Of a stretch of DNA of 64,000 nt, positions 1-8,056 are shown one piece after another (the first letter of the stretch is position 1; each line of letters starts with the position of its first letter). The stretch spans positions 1 through 64,000 of the forward strand of contig JAQYVF010000003.1 of the NCBI GenBank assembly GCA_030145625.1. Reading direction: 5' to 3'. The notes beneath the pieces are model-generated. The model was not told the DNA's origin, did no database searches, and saw only the letters and a program-made list of their open reading frames with translations. Made by a program: the position numbers and the translations under genes. Source of the stretch: Desulfocapsa sp. GTDB lineage: Bacteria; Desulfobacterota; Desulfobulbia; Desulfobulbales; Desulfocapsaceae.

Positions 1-87
1 CATCGTCGTAAAGGGTCACGGACCAGAAGGCATCAACCGGCATGTATTTCGCGGTGAGTATGTACGCGGTCTTACCGTCGTTCTTTT
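1..87 (-). pseudogene. C-terminal part of a DUF1254/DUF1214-type protein, broken at its upstream side
   Basis: Read on the minus strand in the frame whose codons end at base 2, this stretch encodes DGKTAYILTAKYMPVDAFW followed by SVTLYDD and runs off the window. The 'P-V-D-A-F-W-S-V-T-L-Y-D' pattern is typical of DUF1214, found at the C-terminus of DUF1254/DUF1214 proteins (often exported, function poorly known). The similarity begins abruptly at about base 87, exactly where transposase-like sequence in another frame stops, so the visible part has lost its own N-terminus. Family call is from the motif only; whether the remainder of the gene outside the window is intact cannot be seen. Confidence 0.5.
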
Positions 88-216
88 GAGTTCATCCCAT
101 GGAATCGTGTGACTCCATTTGACCGATCGGTTCTCAGAATTCAGCTTTCCTCCAAAAGGGAGGTGAAAGCCTTCCAGGCTGAGTTGGCGACTACTTTTGT
201 ATCGAATCATGTGCAA
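88..216 (-). pseudogene. Transposase N-terminal remnant
   Basis: An ATG at 216 opens a frame beginning MHMIRYKSSRQLSLEGF, followed by FGGKLNSENRSVKWSHTIPW. This matches the usual opening of a large family of IS transposases (pattern 'M-I-R-Y-x-S-x-R-Q-L-S-L-E-x-F ... L-x-x-x-N-R-W-V-K ... I-P-W-D-E-L'). The canonical W after NR is S here. Homology ends at the WDEL motif near base 88, after about 43 residues out of the several hundred expected, and the downstream sequence belongs to a DUF1214-type gene in another frame. It is therefore a truncated relic. The exact IS family was not assigned. Confidence 0.6.
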
Positions 217-407
217 GCCTTTTGAGGAGGTTTACCTAAAATGCTTGCATATTATACCATTTTTCAGGATGTTTAAGTCTATAAAAACGATATGTTGAGA
301 CTTTTTTAGTTGAATCTACCTATTATCAGTACACTTAGGTCGATAGGTGTACTACAGCGACCACGACTCCTGTATCCAATATACTTTCAACCGTTGAGTT
401 AAAAAAG

Positions 408-1334
408 CTACCACGCAAATGATATATTCACTGCCAGCGTATCAGTGTCAGATCCAGTTGATTCTTGTGTACGAGTGCCCAGATAAGTAACCTTGAGACC
501 TAGGTAACGATTGATCGGATGTGCATAGCTCAGTTTCCAGCCAATATTTTGTTTAGTGTCGTCTTTGTCAACACCATTGAGCCTGTTTTCGCCACCATAA
601 TCATAACCTGCGCTAATAGATACCCATTGCCCTGGCTTGAATGTGTGAATGAGATGGTACTGCACGATATACAAAGGTTTCTGGTCGAGCGTATTGCCAT
701 TAAAAAACTCGTCGTTTTTTGTATAGAAAGCAACTTCACCAGTCAGCTCTGTTGTCCAATTTCTACTGGTATGCATGATGCCAAATTGAGGTCTGAACGC
801 AAACCGGTTTTGACCTAGATTAAGCAGCTTATCTTTCTGGTAATTACCTGTTGGCATTCGCACTGTCAGTGCTGCACCTACGATGGTTTTATTATTCACA
901 TTAGATTGATATGCACCAAACTCTTTACCTCGTAAAGGTGGTGCGCCATACAGGTTCATTGCAACACGAACAAAAGTGTCAGATAAGCCATTTCTTGAAG
1001 TTGAAGCAGGAACACCATCCAGTAAGCCCTTCCATTCGCCTTTCTGATAGCCCTGTGTAATATCGATGCGTGATGATTTTTCGATTAACTCGAATGTACG
1101 TATATATTTGACAGCACAGGTGTCTAGCGTCATAGCAACATTTTCGAGCAAAAGAGTAGGATCGAAAGAAATGTCAGCTACTGTGTGGGCGAATGCAAAA
1201 CCACCAAAGTTTCTGTCCATCGGAAGATGGCTCCATTTTCGGGGTTCTAGGTCAAGGGCGAAACACGGAAGTGGTAATCCGATAGTGAAAAGGCAAAATA
1301 GGAACCATCTTCTAAACCTAAGCGTATAATTCAC
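408..1334 (-). CDS. Outer-membrane transporter-like protein (Phenol_MetA_deg type)
   Basis: A 308-residue protein with an N-terminal signal peptide (hydrophobic run about residues 10-26, ending CFA before LDLEPRKW). The rest is beta-rich with alternating aromatic residues and ends in F-A-W, as expected for an outer-membrane barrel with a C-terminal aromatic. The overall layout ('GFAFAHTVADISFDPTLL', 'VRMPTGNY', 'FRPQFGI') fits the family annotated as MetA-pathway phenol-degradation/putative transporters, whose substrates are mostly unknown. The start codon is GTG, chosen because it gives a proper signal peptide. The partial DUF1214 gene downstream on the same strand may be a functional neighbour, since such genes often sit beside these channels. 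Fairly sure of the family, not of the substrate. Confidence 0.7.
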   Translation of the reverse strand: MNYTLRFRRWFLFCLFTIGLPLPCFALDLEPRKWSHLPMDRNFGGFAFAHTVADISFDPTLLLENVAMTLDTCAVKYIRTFELIEKSSRIDITQGYQKGEWKGLLDGVPASTSRNGLSDTFVRVAMNLYGAPPLRGKEFGAYQSNVNNKTIVGAALTVRMPTGNYQKDKLLNLGQNRFAFRPQFGIMHTSRNWTTELTGEVAFYTKNDEFFNGNTLDQKPLYIVQYHLIHTFKPGQWVSISAGYDYGGENRLNGVDKDDTKQNIGWKLSYAHPINRYLGLKVTYLGTRTQESTGSDTDTLAVNISFAW

Positions 1335-1452
1335 AATGTTTGTTGTTTTCAGGAAACCAATGACTTAACTGAGTGTCCACTATTTCATAGCATTCTCAAA
1401 TGTTTCCTTTAGAGACAGTAAGGATAGAAAATGGCAATGAATTCAGTCCATT

Positions 1453-1665
1453 CTACTTCAAAAAGCCCATTATCCTGTCCCATAAAGAATGCAGAAGAGT
1501 CAAACGAAGATTTGCCCCTCCTCCTCTATTTGCACAACTCATTTTAAAGTCGGAATGAAACTTGGCTCCGCATGAAGGACAGGCCATGAGCATCCCACCT
1601 ATGTTGCCAGGGAAGCGTAATTGCTGATCGCAGTTGGGGCACTTCCTTTCAATATGATGAGTCAT
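1453..1665 (-). CDS. Small zinc-ribbon protein
   Basis: A 70-residue protein with two CxxC knuckles, CPNC at residues 9-12 and CPSC at about 29-32, separated by a short G/F-rich linker. This is a classic single zinc-ribbon. The C-terminal half is basic with a hydrophobic end (LRLTLLHSLWDRIMGFLK) that could be amphipathic. It starts at ATG 1665, has only a weak ribosome-binding site, and is not clearly co-transcribed with its neighbours. Function unknown; metal binding is inferred from the cysteines. Confidence 0.5.
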   Translation of the reverse strand: MTHHIERKCPNCDQQLRFPGNIGGMLMACPSCGAKFHSDFKMSCANRGGGANLRLTLLHSLWDRIMGFLK

Positions 1666-2101
1666 CTGTTTATTGATCCCACTGAGGGGGTTGGCTTTTC
1701 TATTCTTGTGTAAATACCCAACGCATTATGCTTCATAAGGCCACCTTGCAAAATTGCCTTTTCGCCCAACCTCTTCGTTATGAGACAAATTTTATCCTCA
1801 GAATATCAAATATATTCCTGCGGTAAAATTTTTCTCATGCCTCGATTTTGAACGGAAATTCTAATTTTTCAAGGTACCCATAAGTATTACCAGGGAATGC
1901 GTGGTGTAACAAGCCGAAAATCCTGATATATTTCTGAGGGTTAAAATTTCATCTTTTGCTTAACTGTATCGCTACAGTTTCCAAACATTTATCAGGCGGG
2001 ACAATTCTTCAGGTTTTCGTGTGTAAATGAGAATGCGGCTGGTGTATTGTTCACCGGTAAAGATTTTTTCTTTCGCATAGGTCGCATCCCCCTTCCCTTC
2101 T
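1666..2101. other. 436-bp intergenic stretch carrying a MITE-like element
   Basis: No gene is apparent between the zinc-ribbon gene and the AEC transporter. The middle (1739-1879) is the first copy of the dispersed element described separately. The rest is AT-rich sequence with no convincing frame or RNA. Confidence 0.6.
1739..1879. repeat. MITE-like element A, copy 1 (141 bp)
   Basis: Begins GGCCACCTTGCAAAATT and ends AATTTTTCAAGGTACCC. The two ends are imperfect inverted repeats of each other. The element is flanked by a perfect 4-bp direct repeat, ATAA at 1735-1738 and 1880-1883, which looks like a target-site duplication. It has no coding capacity. Internal sequence is shared with the copies at 4433 and 9373. 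Confidence 0.75.
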
Positions 2102-3031
2102 CTACTGAATCCCGTACATCCTTAAAAAGAGCAGAATAAGGGTATAACTGACCGCGGACAGTGCGGTCGCCATCATCACTATGGTTCCGGCAAGTTCACC
2201 GTCGCCACCCATATGGCAGGCCATGATATAAGTAGAAACAGCGGTTGGGGCTCCGGCCATGAGCAGGCCGATGGCAAAATCCAGACCTGAAACCTTTAGC
2301 AGCAGCATCAAAATACCGGTCACTAGCGGCAGAAAGAGTAATTTCATTGTGGTAGACAAGGCTGCCTTCCAGATATCACCTTTTAACTTTTCCAGAGAAA
2401 AACTACCGCCGATGGAGAGGAGTGCCAGGGGCAAAGTCATTCCGGTTGCAATGTCTAGTGACCTGTCGAGGATGGTGGGTATGGGTAGATGCAGAAAACT
2501 CCAGAGGAGTCCGAACAGCGAGGCGAGAATCAGTGGGTTTATGAGGATTTGTTTTGCAATCTCCTGATAGCTGGTTCGCTGTTTCTGAGGAAGCAGCAAG
2601 GCAAAGATAGCAAAAAAATTCAGTACCGGAACAAGAAAGCCAATGAGAATACCGGCCCTGGTGAGGCCGCTGTCACCATAGGCATTAAAGACAATGGCTA
2701 ACCCGATGTAAGCCAGATTCCCCCTGAAAGATCCCTGGCAGAAAGAGCCATGAATCGCTGCGGGAAAATTACGCCATTTCCCGTAGAGGTAGGCAACCGA
2801 AAAACAAAAGGCAACACCTGCACTGGAGGCCAGTACCAGCCTGAAGTTAAAATTGCTGGAAAAATCCGCACCAGCTATTTTATAGAAAAGTAACAGCGGC
2901 AGGCAGACATTAAAAACAAGTTTATTGACCTGCTGGTAAAAATTGTCATCCACAAGCCCTTGCCGACGAATAGTATAGCCCAGTCCGATAACAAGAAATA
3001 CCGGTAGAACAATTTCGAGAACATTCAGCAT
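2102..3031 (-). CDS. AEC-family (auxin efflux carrier type) permease
   Basis: A 309-residue inner-membrane protein with about ten hydrophobic segments arranged in two halves of five, as in the AEC family. Family-like features are the opening 'VFLVIGLGYTIRRQG', the 'NKLVFNVCLPLLLFYKIA' second helix, and 'LPLALLSIGGSFSLEKL' plus 'APTAVSTYIMACHMGGD' in the second half. Family members export or import organic acids such as malate or malonate, but the substrate here cannot be told. Full length for the family (about 300-320). It appears monocistronic, with 156 bp to the next gene upstream on the same strand. Confidence 0.85.
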   Translation of the reverse strand: MLNVLEIVLPVFLVIGLGYTIRRQGLVDDNFYQQVNKLVFNVCLPLLLFYKIAGADFSSNFNFRLVLASSAGVAFCFSVAYLYGKWRNFPAAIHGSFCQGSFRGNLAYIGLAIVFNAYGDSGLTRAGILIGFLVPVLNFFAIFALLLPQKQRTSYQEIAKQILINPLILASLFGLLWSFLHLPIPTILDRSLDIATGMTLPLALLSIGGSFSLEKLKGDIWKAALSTTMKLLFLPLVTGILMLLLKVSGLDFAIGLLMAGAPTAVSTYIMACHMGGDGELAGTIVMMATALSAVSYTLILLFLRMYGIQ

Positions 3032-3187
3032 GCTATTATTTGCCCTTAAGAACCCATGCAGGATTTTCTTTCACATCGGAGAAATATTTTCAAGGATGGC
3101 AATGCCTGGAAACGACCCCTCATGAAACATGAAAAAATCGAGTGAGGATTGGGCGTCAAATTGTCTGGCTTAAGCTGGCCTCGCATT

Positions 3188-3655
3188 CTATTTTTCATGG
3201 AAGGCAACCACTGCATCTTTATCGCGGCCAGCTATCTGGCGGGCCACCTTGGCCGGAACGACCTCGTAGCTATCGCCGAGTTTGACAATGGCCAGTAGGC
3301 CGTGGCTGAGCTGATCAGCCATCTCCTCGGAAACGTAGATCCTCTTTATCTGGTTCTTATCAACAAAATTATATCGTTCGCCACGCTCATCCTGATCCAG
3401 TCGATTATCTTCGATGAGTTGTTTTACCTGGGCCTTCTGCTCACTCTGCCGTTTCTCCTCAGCACGCTGCCGGTTGAGTTCCCGGTTACGCCTGGCTTGT
3501 GCCGCCTGCTCCTCCCGAACCTTGTTGCTGATCTCAGCAGTAGTATTTTCTTTGTTCTGCTTGCGGTTGCGGTGTTTTTCGAGCTTGGCCTTCTTCGCCT
3601 GTTTTTTATTGACCAGTCCGGCCTTAAGCAGCTGGTCCCGAAACGGATTTCCCAT
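3188..3655 (-). CDS. DUF2058 family protein (YaiL-like)
   Basis: A 155-residue, highly charged protein. The start 'GNPFRDQLLKAGLVNKKQAKKAK' is the hallmark of DUF2058. It is followed by a long Lys/Arg/Glu/Gln-rich coiled-coil stretch (about residues 20-85) and a compact C-terminal segment 'RYNFVDKNQIKRIYVSEEM'. YaiL-type proteins are soluble and annotated as nucleoprotein- or polynucleotide-associated; their role is not settled. ATG at 3655 is preceded by a good GAGGA ribosome-binding site. Length agrees with the family (about 150-180). Confidence 0.85.
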   Translation of the reverse strand: MGNPFRDQLLKAGLVNKKQAKKAKLEKHRNRKQNKENTTAEISNKVREEQAAQARRNRELNRQRAEEKRQSEQKAQVKQLIEDNRLDQDERGERYNFVDKNQIKRIYVSEEMADQLSHGLLAIVKLGDSYEVVPAKVARQIAGRDKDAVVAFHEK

Positions 3656-3764
3656 GTTTTTTCCTCACGAGAGTAGTAAATCGGGGCTTCTCCCCGAGAA
3701 ATTACTGTCCTTTTTATATGTTTTTGGGAAGTAAATTATTCTATTCCTATTTTCACCAATTTAC

Positions 3765-4226
3765 TCATGCCACACTGCGAAGCTTGTCATACGCCTTTTG
3801 CAATTTACTATTTAAAGGGGACTTGGCTTTTACAGGATTTGTTTTAATCAATTCTTCGAGTTTATGAAAAATCTGTTCTACCAGGTCCTGGTAATTGCTT
3901 TTCCCACTTTTTGTTGTCTTCACTTCAACAAGACTTATGGAGTTCACCAGCTTAAGCAATTCTTTTTCGAGCTGTTCAACTTCAGAAATTTCATCTATGG
4001 GAAGTGCTTGCGCACTTTTCTTTGACTCACTCCCCTTTCGAACAATAATCTTTGCTCCGCGAGGCTCATTTTTCCCCTTTGGCTTGGGTAACCTATCTTC
4101 AAATTCATCATAGGAAAAAGTCTTTACTCCCCTATCCAAACAAAACCTTCGCATGGCAAAATAGGAGCCGACTGAAGGAAGATTGTCTGATAGCGGGCCT
4201 GTTCCCTGGGTCTTTCCTTTGTTCAT
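3765..4226 (-). CDS. Hypothetical charged protein
   Basis: A 153-residue soluble protein I do not recognise. It has no signal peptide or membrane segment. The first half is basic (many K/R between residues 40 and 72). The second half is predicted helical with heptad-like leucines (EVEQLEKELLKLVNSI, DLVEQIFHKLEELIK), suggesting a helical bundle or coiled coil. The steady amino-acid use and lack of a competing frame argue that it is real. The neighbours, a DUF2058 protein and an empty intergenic region, do not suggest a role. Confidence 0.5.
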   Translation of the reverse strand: MNKGKTQGTGPLSDNLPSVGSYFAMRRFCLDRGVKTFSYDEFEDRLPKPKGKNEPRGAKIIVRKGSESKKSAQALPIDEISEVEQLEKELLKLVNSISLVEVKTTKSGKSNYQDLVEQIFHKLEELIKTNPVKAKSPLNSKLQKAYDKLRSVA

Positions 4227-4432
4227 TTTTCAATACTCTCTTATGTAATCGTTTAGCCAATTTTCTTCTCCAGATTCTATACACAACTGCCCTTGGAGAA
4301 GTGTCTGGATAGTATCCATGAGATTAAGGCTTATCTAAAAATTAAAAAACAGCCATATGATCCTTACGACATATTTATAACGGGTATTCCATGAAGCAAC
4401 AATGCAATATTTATTTTATGTGGATAACTAAA

Positions 4433-4570
4433 GGCCACCTCGCGAAATTGCCTTTTCCGCCCAAACTCTTCGTTATGAGATAAGTTTTATCCTTGGAATA
4501 TCAAACTGATACCAACGATATTTCTTTCATACCTCAATCTTGAACGAAAATTCTAATTTTTCAAGGTGCT
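4433..4570. repeat. MITE-like element A, copy 2 (about 138 bp)
   Basis: Begins GGCCACCTCGCGAAATTGCC and ends AATTTTTCAAGGTGCT. It shares the inner 'TTCCGCCCAAACTCTTCG', 'TTATGAGATAAGTTTTATCC' and 'CTCAATCTTGAACGAAAATT' blocks with copies 1 and 3. It is more diverged in the middle, and no direct repeat is visible at its ends, so this is probably the oldest copy. Confidence 0.65.
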
Positions 4571-4579
4571 CTTATTTCG

Positions 4580-4698
4580 AAGTCATTCCCGCGTAAGGGG
4601 GAATGACTTTATTGCAATGGAATAATTGTTGAATATTAAAATACTGACTGGGTTGATTCTTGTTTGGCTGAGTTTGAATGGTGATCACAACATAAAAT
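4580..4698. repeat. Repeat B, copy 1: GTCATTCCC hairpin plus conserved tail
   Basis: Starts with the inverted pair AAGTCATTCCC/GGGAATGACTT (4580-4608). It is followed by about 90 bp shared with 22618-22697, including TTGTTTGGCTGAGTTTGAAT and GGTGATCACAA. The GTCATTCCCGCG palindrome is a common intergenic REP-like motif in proteobacteria. The shared tail shows that it is a longer dispersed unit here. Confidence 0.6.
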
Positions 4699-4853
4699 AA
4701 CCTTGCAGCTGTACGGCTGGCATGCTAAAAACTCCACTTTTTCAAGAAGAAGTAAATTGTTTTCAAAATCTTAGCAAGCCACGCTTTCAAGGGCTATATT
4801 CCCCGCAGGCACCCAACTGACCTGACTGTTTTTTTCTTATTACGAGACTTTTT

Positions 4854-6476
4854 ATGATTCACCTGACCAATATCAGCAAACAACATGGCAGCCAGGTACT
4901 CTTTACCAATGCCAGCCTTCAGATCCTGCCCGGTGTACGTACCGGTCTGGTCGGACCAAACGGTGCCGGTAAAAGTACCATCTTCCGCTTGATTACCGGC
5001 GAAGAGGAAGTGGACCGCGGTGAGATATCCTGCTCTAAGAAAACTGTAATAGGTTATTTCTCCCAGGAAGTTGGCGAGATGGCCGGCCGCTCGGCCCTTG
5101 AAGAAACAATGTCTGCTGTGGCCCAGGTCATGGCCCTGGCCGTTAAAATTCAGGAGATGGAAGCCTCCATGGCACAGCCCATGGGCGATGACGAACTGGC
5201 TGCGCTGCTGGAACGCTATGGAGATGCCCAGGAAGAGTTTGAGCACAGAGGAGGTTATGACCTTGAAACCCGTGCTAAATCTGTGCTCACCGGTCTGGGT
5301 ATCGGACCAGATGACTTTGAACGTCCGGTGGAGTCCTTTAGCGGAGGCTGGAAGATGCGTATCGCTTTGGCCAAGATCCTGACCATCAATCCCGATGTCC
5401 TGCTTCTTGACGAGCCCACCAACCATCTGGACATCGAATCCATCCTCTGGCTTGAAGAGTGGCTCAAAAATGAATTTAAGGGTGCCGTGCTCATGACCAG
5501 CCATGACCGGACCTTCATGAACTCCATCGTCAGCCGGATTATCGAAGTGGCTAATAAAACAATCACCACCTATGGCGGCAACTATGATTTCTACCTGCAC
5601 GAACGTGAAATTCGCCGAAAAAATCTTCTCGCCAGTTACCGTCGTCAACAGGAGATGCTTGCCAAGGAGGAAGATTTTATAGCCCGTTTTGCCGCCCGAG
5701 TCTCCCATGCGGCCCAGGTGCAGTCGCGTATCAAAAAGCTGGAAAAAATAGATCGCATCGAGTTGCCGCCAGAACAGAGGGTCATGCGTTTCGAATTTGT
5801 GGAACCACCCCGCAGCGGAGACGATGTGGTGGCCATGGAAGGACTTGGCAAGACCTGGATACTTGAGGATAAAAGCGAAAAAAAGGTATTCAGCGGCGTA
5901 ACTGGCATGATCAGACGTCAGGAAAAAATCGCAGTGGTCGGGGTGAACGGTGCCGGTAAATCTACCTTCTTAAAAGTCCTGGCCGACAAAACCGAACCAA
6001 GCAGTGGCAGCGTCACTCTTGGTGCTAACGTGGCAGTTGGCTATTTCAGCCAGCACTCAATGGACGTCCTTGACGGTAACAGAACAGTATTTGAGACGAT
6101 ACAAGATGCCATGCCGCAGGCACATATGGGCACGATTCATAACCTGTGTGCAGCTTTTCTCTTCCAGGGTGATGACGCGGACAAACGTATCAGCCAGCTC
6201 TCGGGTGGCGAAAAAAGCAGAGTCGTTTTGGCCACCCTTTTAGCTCGCCCCCTCAACTTCCTGATTCTGGATGAACCCACCAACCATCTGGACATGCAAT
6301 CCCGCGAAATCCTGTTTGAGGCACTCAAAAAATTTACAGGCACAGTAATCCTGGTGAGCCATGATCGCCACTTCCTGCGCTCCCTGGTGGACCATGTCAT
6401 GGAAATAGATCACGGTGAAATGCGATTGTATGGCGGTGACTACGATTATTACTTGCAAAAATCGACAAAAGCTTAG
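4854..6476 (+). CDS. ABC-F family ATPase
   Basis: A 540-residue soluble protein with two ABC ATPase domains in one chain and no membrane part. Domain 1 has Walker A GPNGAGKST at residues 34-42, signature SFSGGWKMRIALA near 160 and Walker B LLLDEPTNHLD. A charged linker (about 235-300) corresponds to the P-site tRNA interaction motif region. Domain 2 has Walker A GVNGAGKST near 363, signature LSGGEKSRVVLA near 448 and LILDEPTNHLD. ABC-F proteins act on ribosomes, for example EttA, YbiT and Uup, which relieve stalling; the exact subgroup was not settled. The length fits YbiT-like members. Monocistronic. Confidence 0.9.
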   Translation: MIHLTNISKQHGSQVLFTNASLQILPGVRTGLVGPNGAGKSTIFRLITGEEEVDRGEISCSKKTVIGYFSQEVGEMAGRSALEETMSAVAQVMALAVKIQEMEASMAQPMGDDELAALLERYGDAQEEFEHRGGYDLETRAKSVLTGLGIGPDDFERPVESFSGGWKMRIALAKILTINPDVLLLDEPTNHLDIESILWLEEWLKNEFKGAVLMTSHDRTFMNSIVSRIIEVANKTITTYGGNYDFYLHEREIRRKNLLASYRRQQEMLAKEEDFIARFAARVSHAAQVQSRIKKLEKIDRIELPPEQRVMRFEFVEPPRSGDDVVAMEGLGKTWILEDKSEKKVFSGVTGMIRRQEKIAVVGVNGAGKSTFLKVLADKTEPSSGSVTLGANVAVGYFSQHSMDVLDGNRTVFETIQDAMPQAHMGTIHNLCAAFLFQGDDADKRISQLSGGEKSRVVLATLLARPLNFLILDEPTNHLDMQSREILFEALKKFTGTVILVSHDRHFLRSLVDHVMEIDHGEMRLYGGDYDYYLQKSTKA

Positions 6477-6957
6477 TGACAATTCAACAACAAGTGATTC
6501 AGGAATATCCACTCTATCAAGTTGGAGCGGCTTCAGCCGCGAACCTCCCTCGTACTACTAAAACAGGTAAAGAGGCATGCCAACCACTGTTCGCGGATAA
6601 ATCCGCTGCTACTAAAACGCACAACTTCTTTTACTCTCCTCCCTCCATTCACACTGCATACCTGGTAAGATAGCCTCTCCATGAGATGGTCAGAATGTGA
6701 ACAACTAGATCAAAAGACAAGGTTGACTGGAAAAAAATAGAGCCAGCCTTGTCAGGATCCATGTTCAATCATTCGCTTCCTAACCTCTGGTTTACTGCTT
6801 TTTCACGCGTACAATATTAAGAAGAGAAGAAAATTCGTTAGTCATGGCTATATGTTGATTACAAGCCATTTTGGCAAAGTATTTGCATCAACAAAAACGA
6901 AAGACCTTTTTTTAAAAACTCACTATTCAGAATAAATCAGGATACTAATTAAAAATT
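6477..6957. other. 481-bp intergenic region with a REP-like pair
   Basis: Apart from the REP-like inverted pair at 6523-6627, I see no gene, RNA or terminator. The final 250 bp are AT-rich and presumably hold the promoter of the Roadblock gene at 6958, but no clean box pair can be picked. Confidence 0.5.
6523..6627. repeat. REP-like inverted pair
   Basis: Two copies of a hairpin-forming motif face each other: GGAGCGGCTTCAGCCGCGAAC at 6524-6544 (itself a GCGGCTTCAGCCGC palindrome) and, inverted, GTTCGCGGATAAATCCGCTG at 6589-6608. Each is followed outward or inward by CTACTAAAAC-like sequence. This resembles the REP/BIME type (GGAGCGGCTTCAGCCGCGA) known from pseudomonads, which RAYT transposases mobilise. 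No such transposase is in the window. Confidence 0.6.
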
Positions 6958-7356
6958 ATGATAGATAAAATTCAATTAATATTAGCGAACATGTCAGATG
7001 CAATACCTGGTGTCTTGACAGCGGCCGTAGTATCAATAAATGATGGGTTATCCATTGCTGAAGACAGTCGCAAAGAGGGCATTGATTCGGCGGCAGCTTC
7101 GGCGTATCTTGCCTCTATCGTCAAATCGAATCTCAACGCCATCAAGTTGCTGACTGGTGATCAGGTAACGGAGGATATTTTGATCACCACCAATGATTAC
7201 TACTTTATCATTCGGTATCTACCTGAACAGCCATTTTTTATCTTTCTTATGACAAACAGGGATTCCTGGCTGGGCAAGGCAAGAATGGTTATGAAAGAGT
7301 ATGACGACCAGTTCAAACAGTTTGCCGAATTTCTGGCAAAAAATTACCTTAATTGA
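6958..7356 (+). CDS. Roadblock/LC7 domain protein
   Basis: A 132-residue single-domain protein. The pattern 'MSDAIPGVLTAAVVSINDGLSIA' (helix, strand, 'DGL' turn), a helix rich in small residues (SAAASAYLASIVKSN) and 'ILITTNDYYFIIRYL' followed by a hydrophobic strand match the Roadblock/LC7 fold. Such proteins bind or regulate small Ras-like GTPases (for example MglB with MglA), but no GTPase gene is visible here. It faces the convergent signalling genes at 7389-13129, one of which also carries a Roadblock domain, so a shared pathway is likely. The family call is good; the role is inferred. Confidence 0.75.
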   Translation: MIDKIQLILANMSDAIPGVLTAAVVSINDGLSIAEDSRKEGIDSAAASAYLASIVKSNLNAIKLLTGDQVTEDILITTNDYYFIIRYLPEQPFFIFLMTNRDSWLGKARMVMKEYDDQFKQFAEFLAKNYLN

Positions 7357-7388
7357 CCATCAGTAACGATCCGACAGGCTTGGGACAA

Positions 7389-8009
7389 TTAACAATCTTC
7401 TATTTTGAGATGATAACAGCACATATTGTTTTCCAGTATCTCGTCTACTTTGTCTATCTCAACACTGTTTTCATTGAGCCATTTTGGAGCCATTCCTTTA
7501 ACACCAGTAGCAGATTTACAACCGAGCTGTGAGATTGAGATATTTTTGCCACCGATCTTGATTTTGTCTGCAAGGGCTGAACGCAAGGGTTGGTGGACTG
7601 CACAAAAAGGACTGACACCTGCCCCCTCACCCACTTTATATTTGGTTGTTATTGGGCTGCTTTTATTAAATTCCGCAGTGAAATTCGCATAACCTTCCGG
7701 CATATCTTTGAACACCTCCTTATAATTGTGAATGGAAGTCTCAAAAGGGCATTTTTCCAGTCCGAAAATCATATTACCGCAATGTGTCGATTTCCCCTCA
7801 ATCCGCGTGATTGGATTAGTGGAATCCTCAATGGCTTCGAGATATTCTTCAAAGGAGGAATATTCAACTTCTTCGGTCCTCTCAGCTGTAGCCAGAGCGT
7901 TTCGTATGAGAATCCCTTTGGCGCTGGCCGGACCACTGAGAGCAATTATGGATTTGATCATATCAATGAAGCTGATATGAGCGATATCAAGGATTTTTCC
8001 GTTTTTCAT
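7389..8009 (-). CDS. Cysteine-rich unknown protein in the Roadblock signalling locus
   Basis: A 206-residue soluble protein I do not recognise. It contains seven cysteines: C77 and C87 (HCGNMIFGLEKCPF), C136 (SPFCAVHQPLR), C164 (LGCKSATG), the C197-C198 pair and the terminal C206. The first four lie next to histidine, glycine or proline, as metal- or cofactor-binding cysteines often do. There is no signal peptide. It lies 47 bp downstream of the REC-DUF4388-Roadblock gene on the same strand and is probably co-transcribed, suggesting an output or sensor part of that pathway. A heme-, iron-sulfur- or V4R-like ligand-binding role is possible but unproven. Confidence 0.55.
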   Translation of the reverse strand: MKNGKILDIAHISFIDMIKSIIALSGPASAKGILIRNALATAERTEEVEYSSFEEYLEAIEDSTNPITRIEGKSTHCGNMIFGLEKCPFETSIHNYKEVFKDMPEGYANFTAEFNKSSPITTKYKVGEGAGVSPFCAVHQPLRSALADKIKIGGKNISISQLGCKSATGVKGMAPKWLNENSVEIDKVDEILENNMCCYHLKIEDC

Positions 8010-8056
8010 AGCCTGTTATTCCTGTTTTTCTAATAATAATTGAATGATTTCTGCTG

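Larger units (their letters stand above)
4227..4853. other. 627-bp intergenic region with two repeat families
   Basis: No gene seen. It contains element A copy 2 (4433-4570), directly followed by repeat B copy 1 (about 4580-4698). About 155 bp then lead to the ABC-F gene; I see no clear promoter there. Confidence 0.6.

Noticed and set aside
4794-5708. Minus-strand open frame of about 300 codons opposite the ABC-F gene
   Set aside because: It runs antisense to a clear ABC-F coding sequence and has low-complexity composition, so it is a shadow of that gene.
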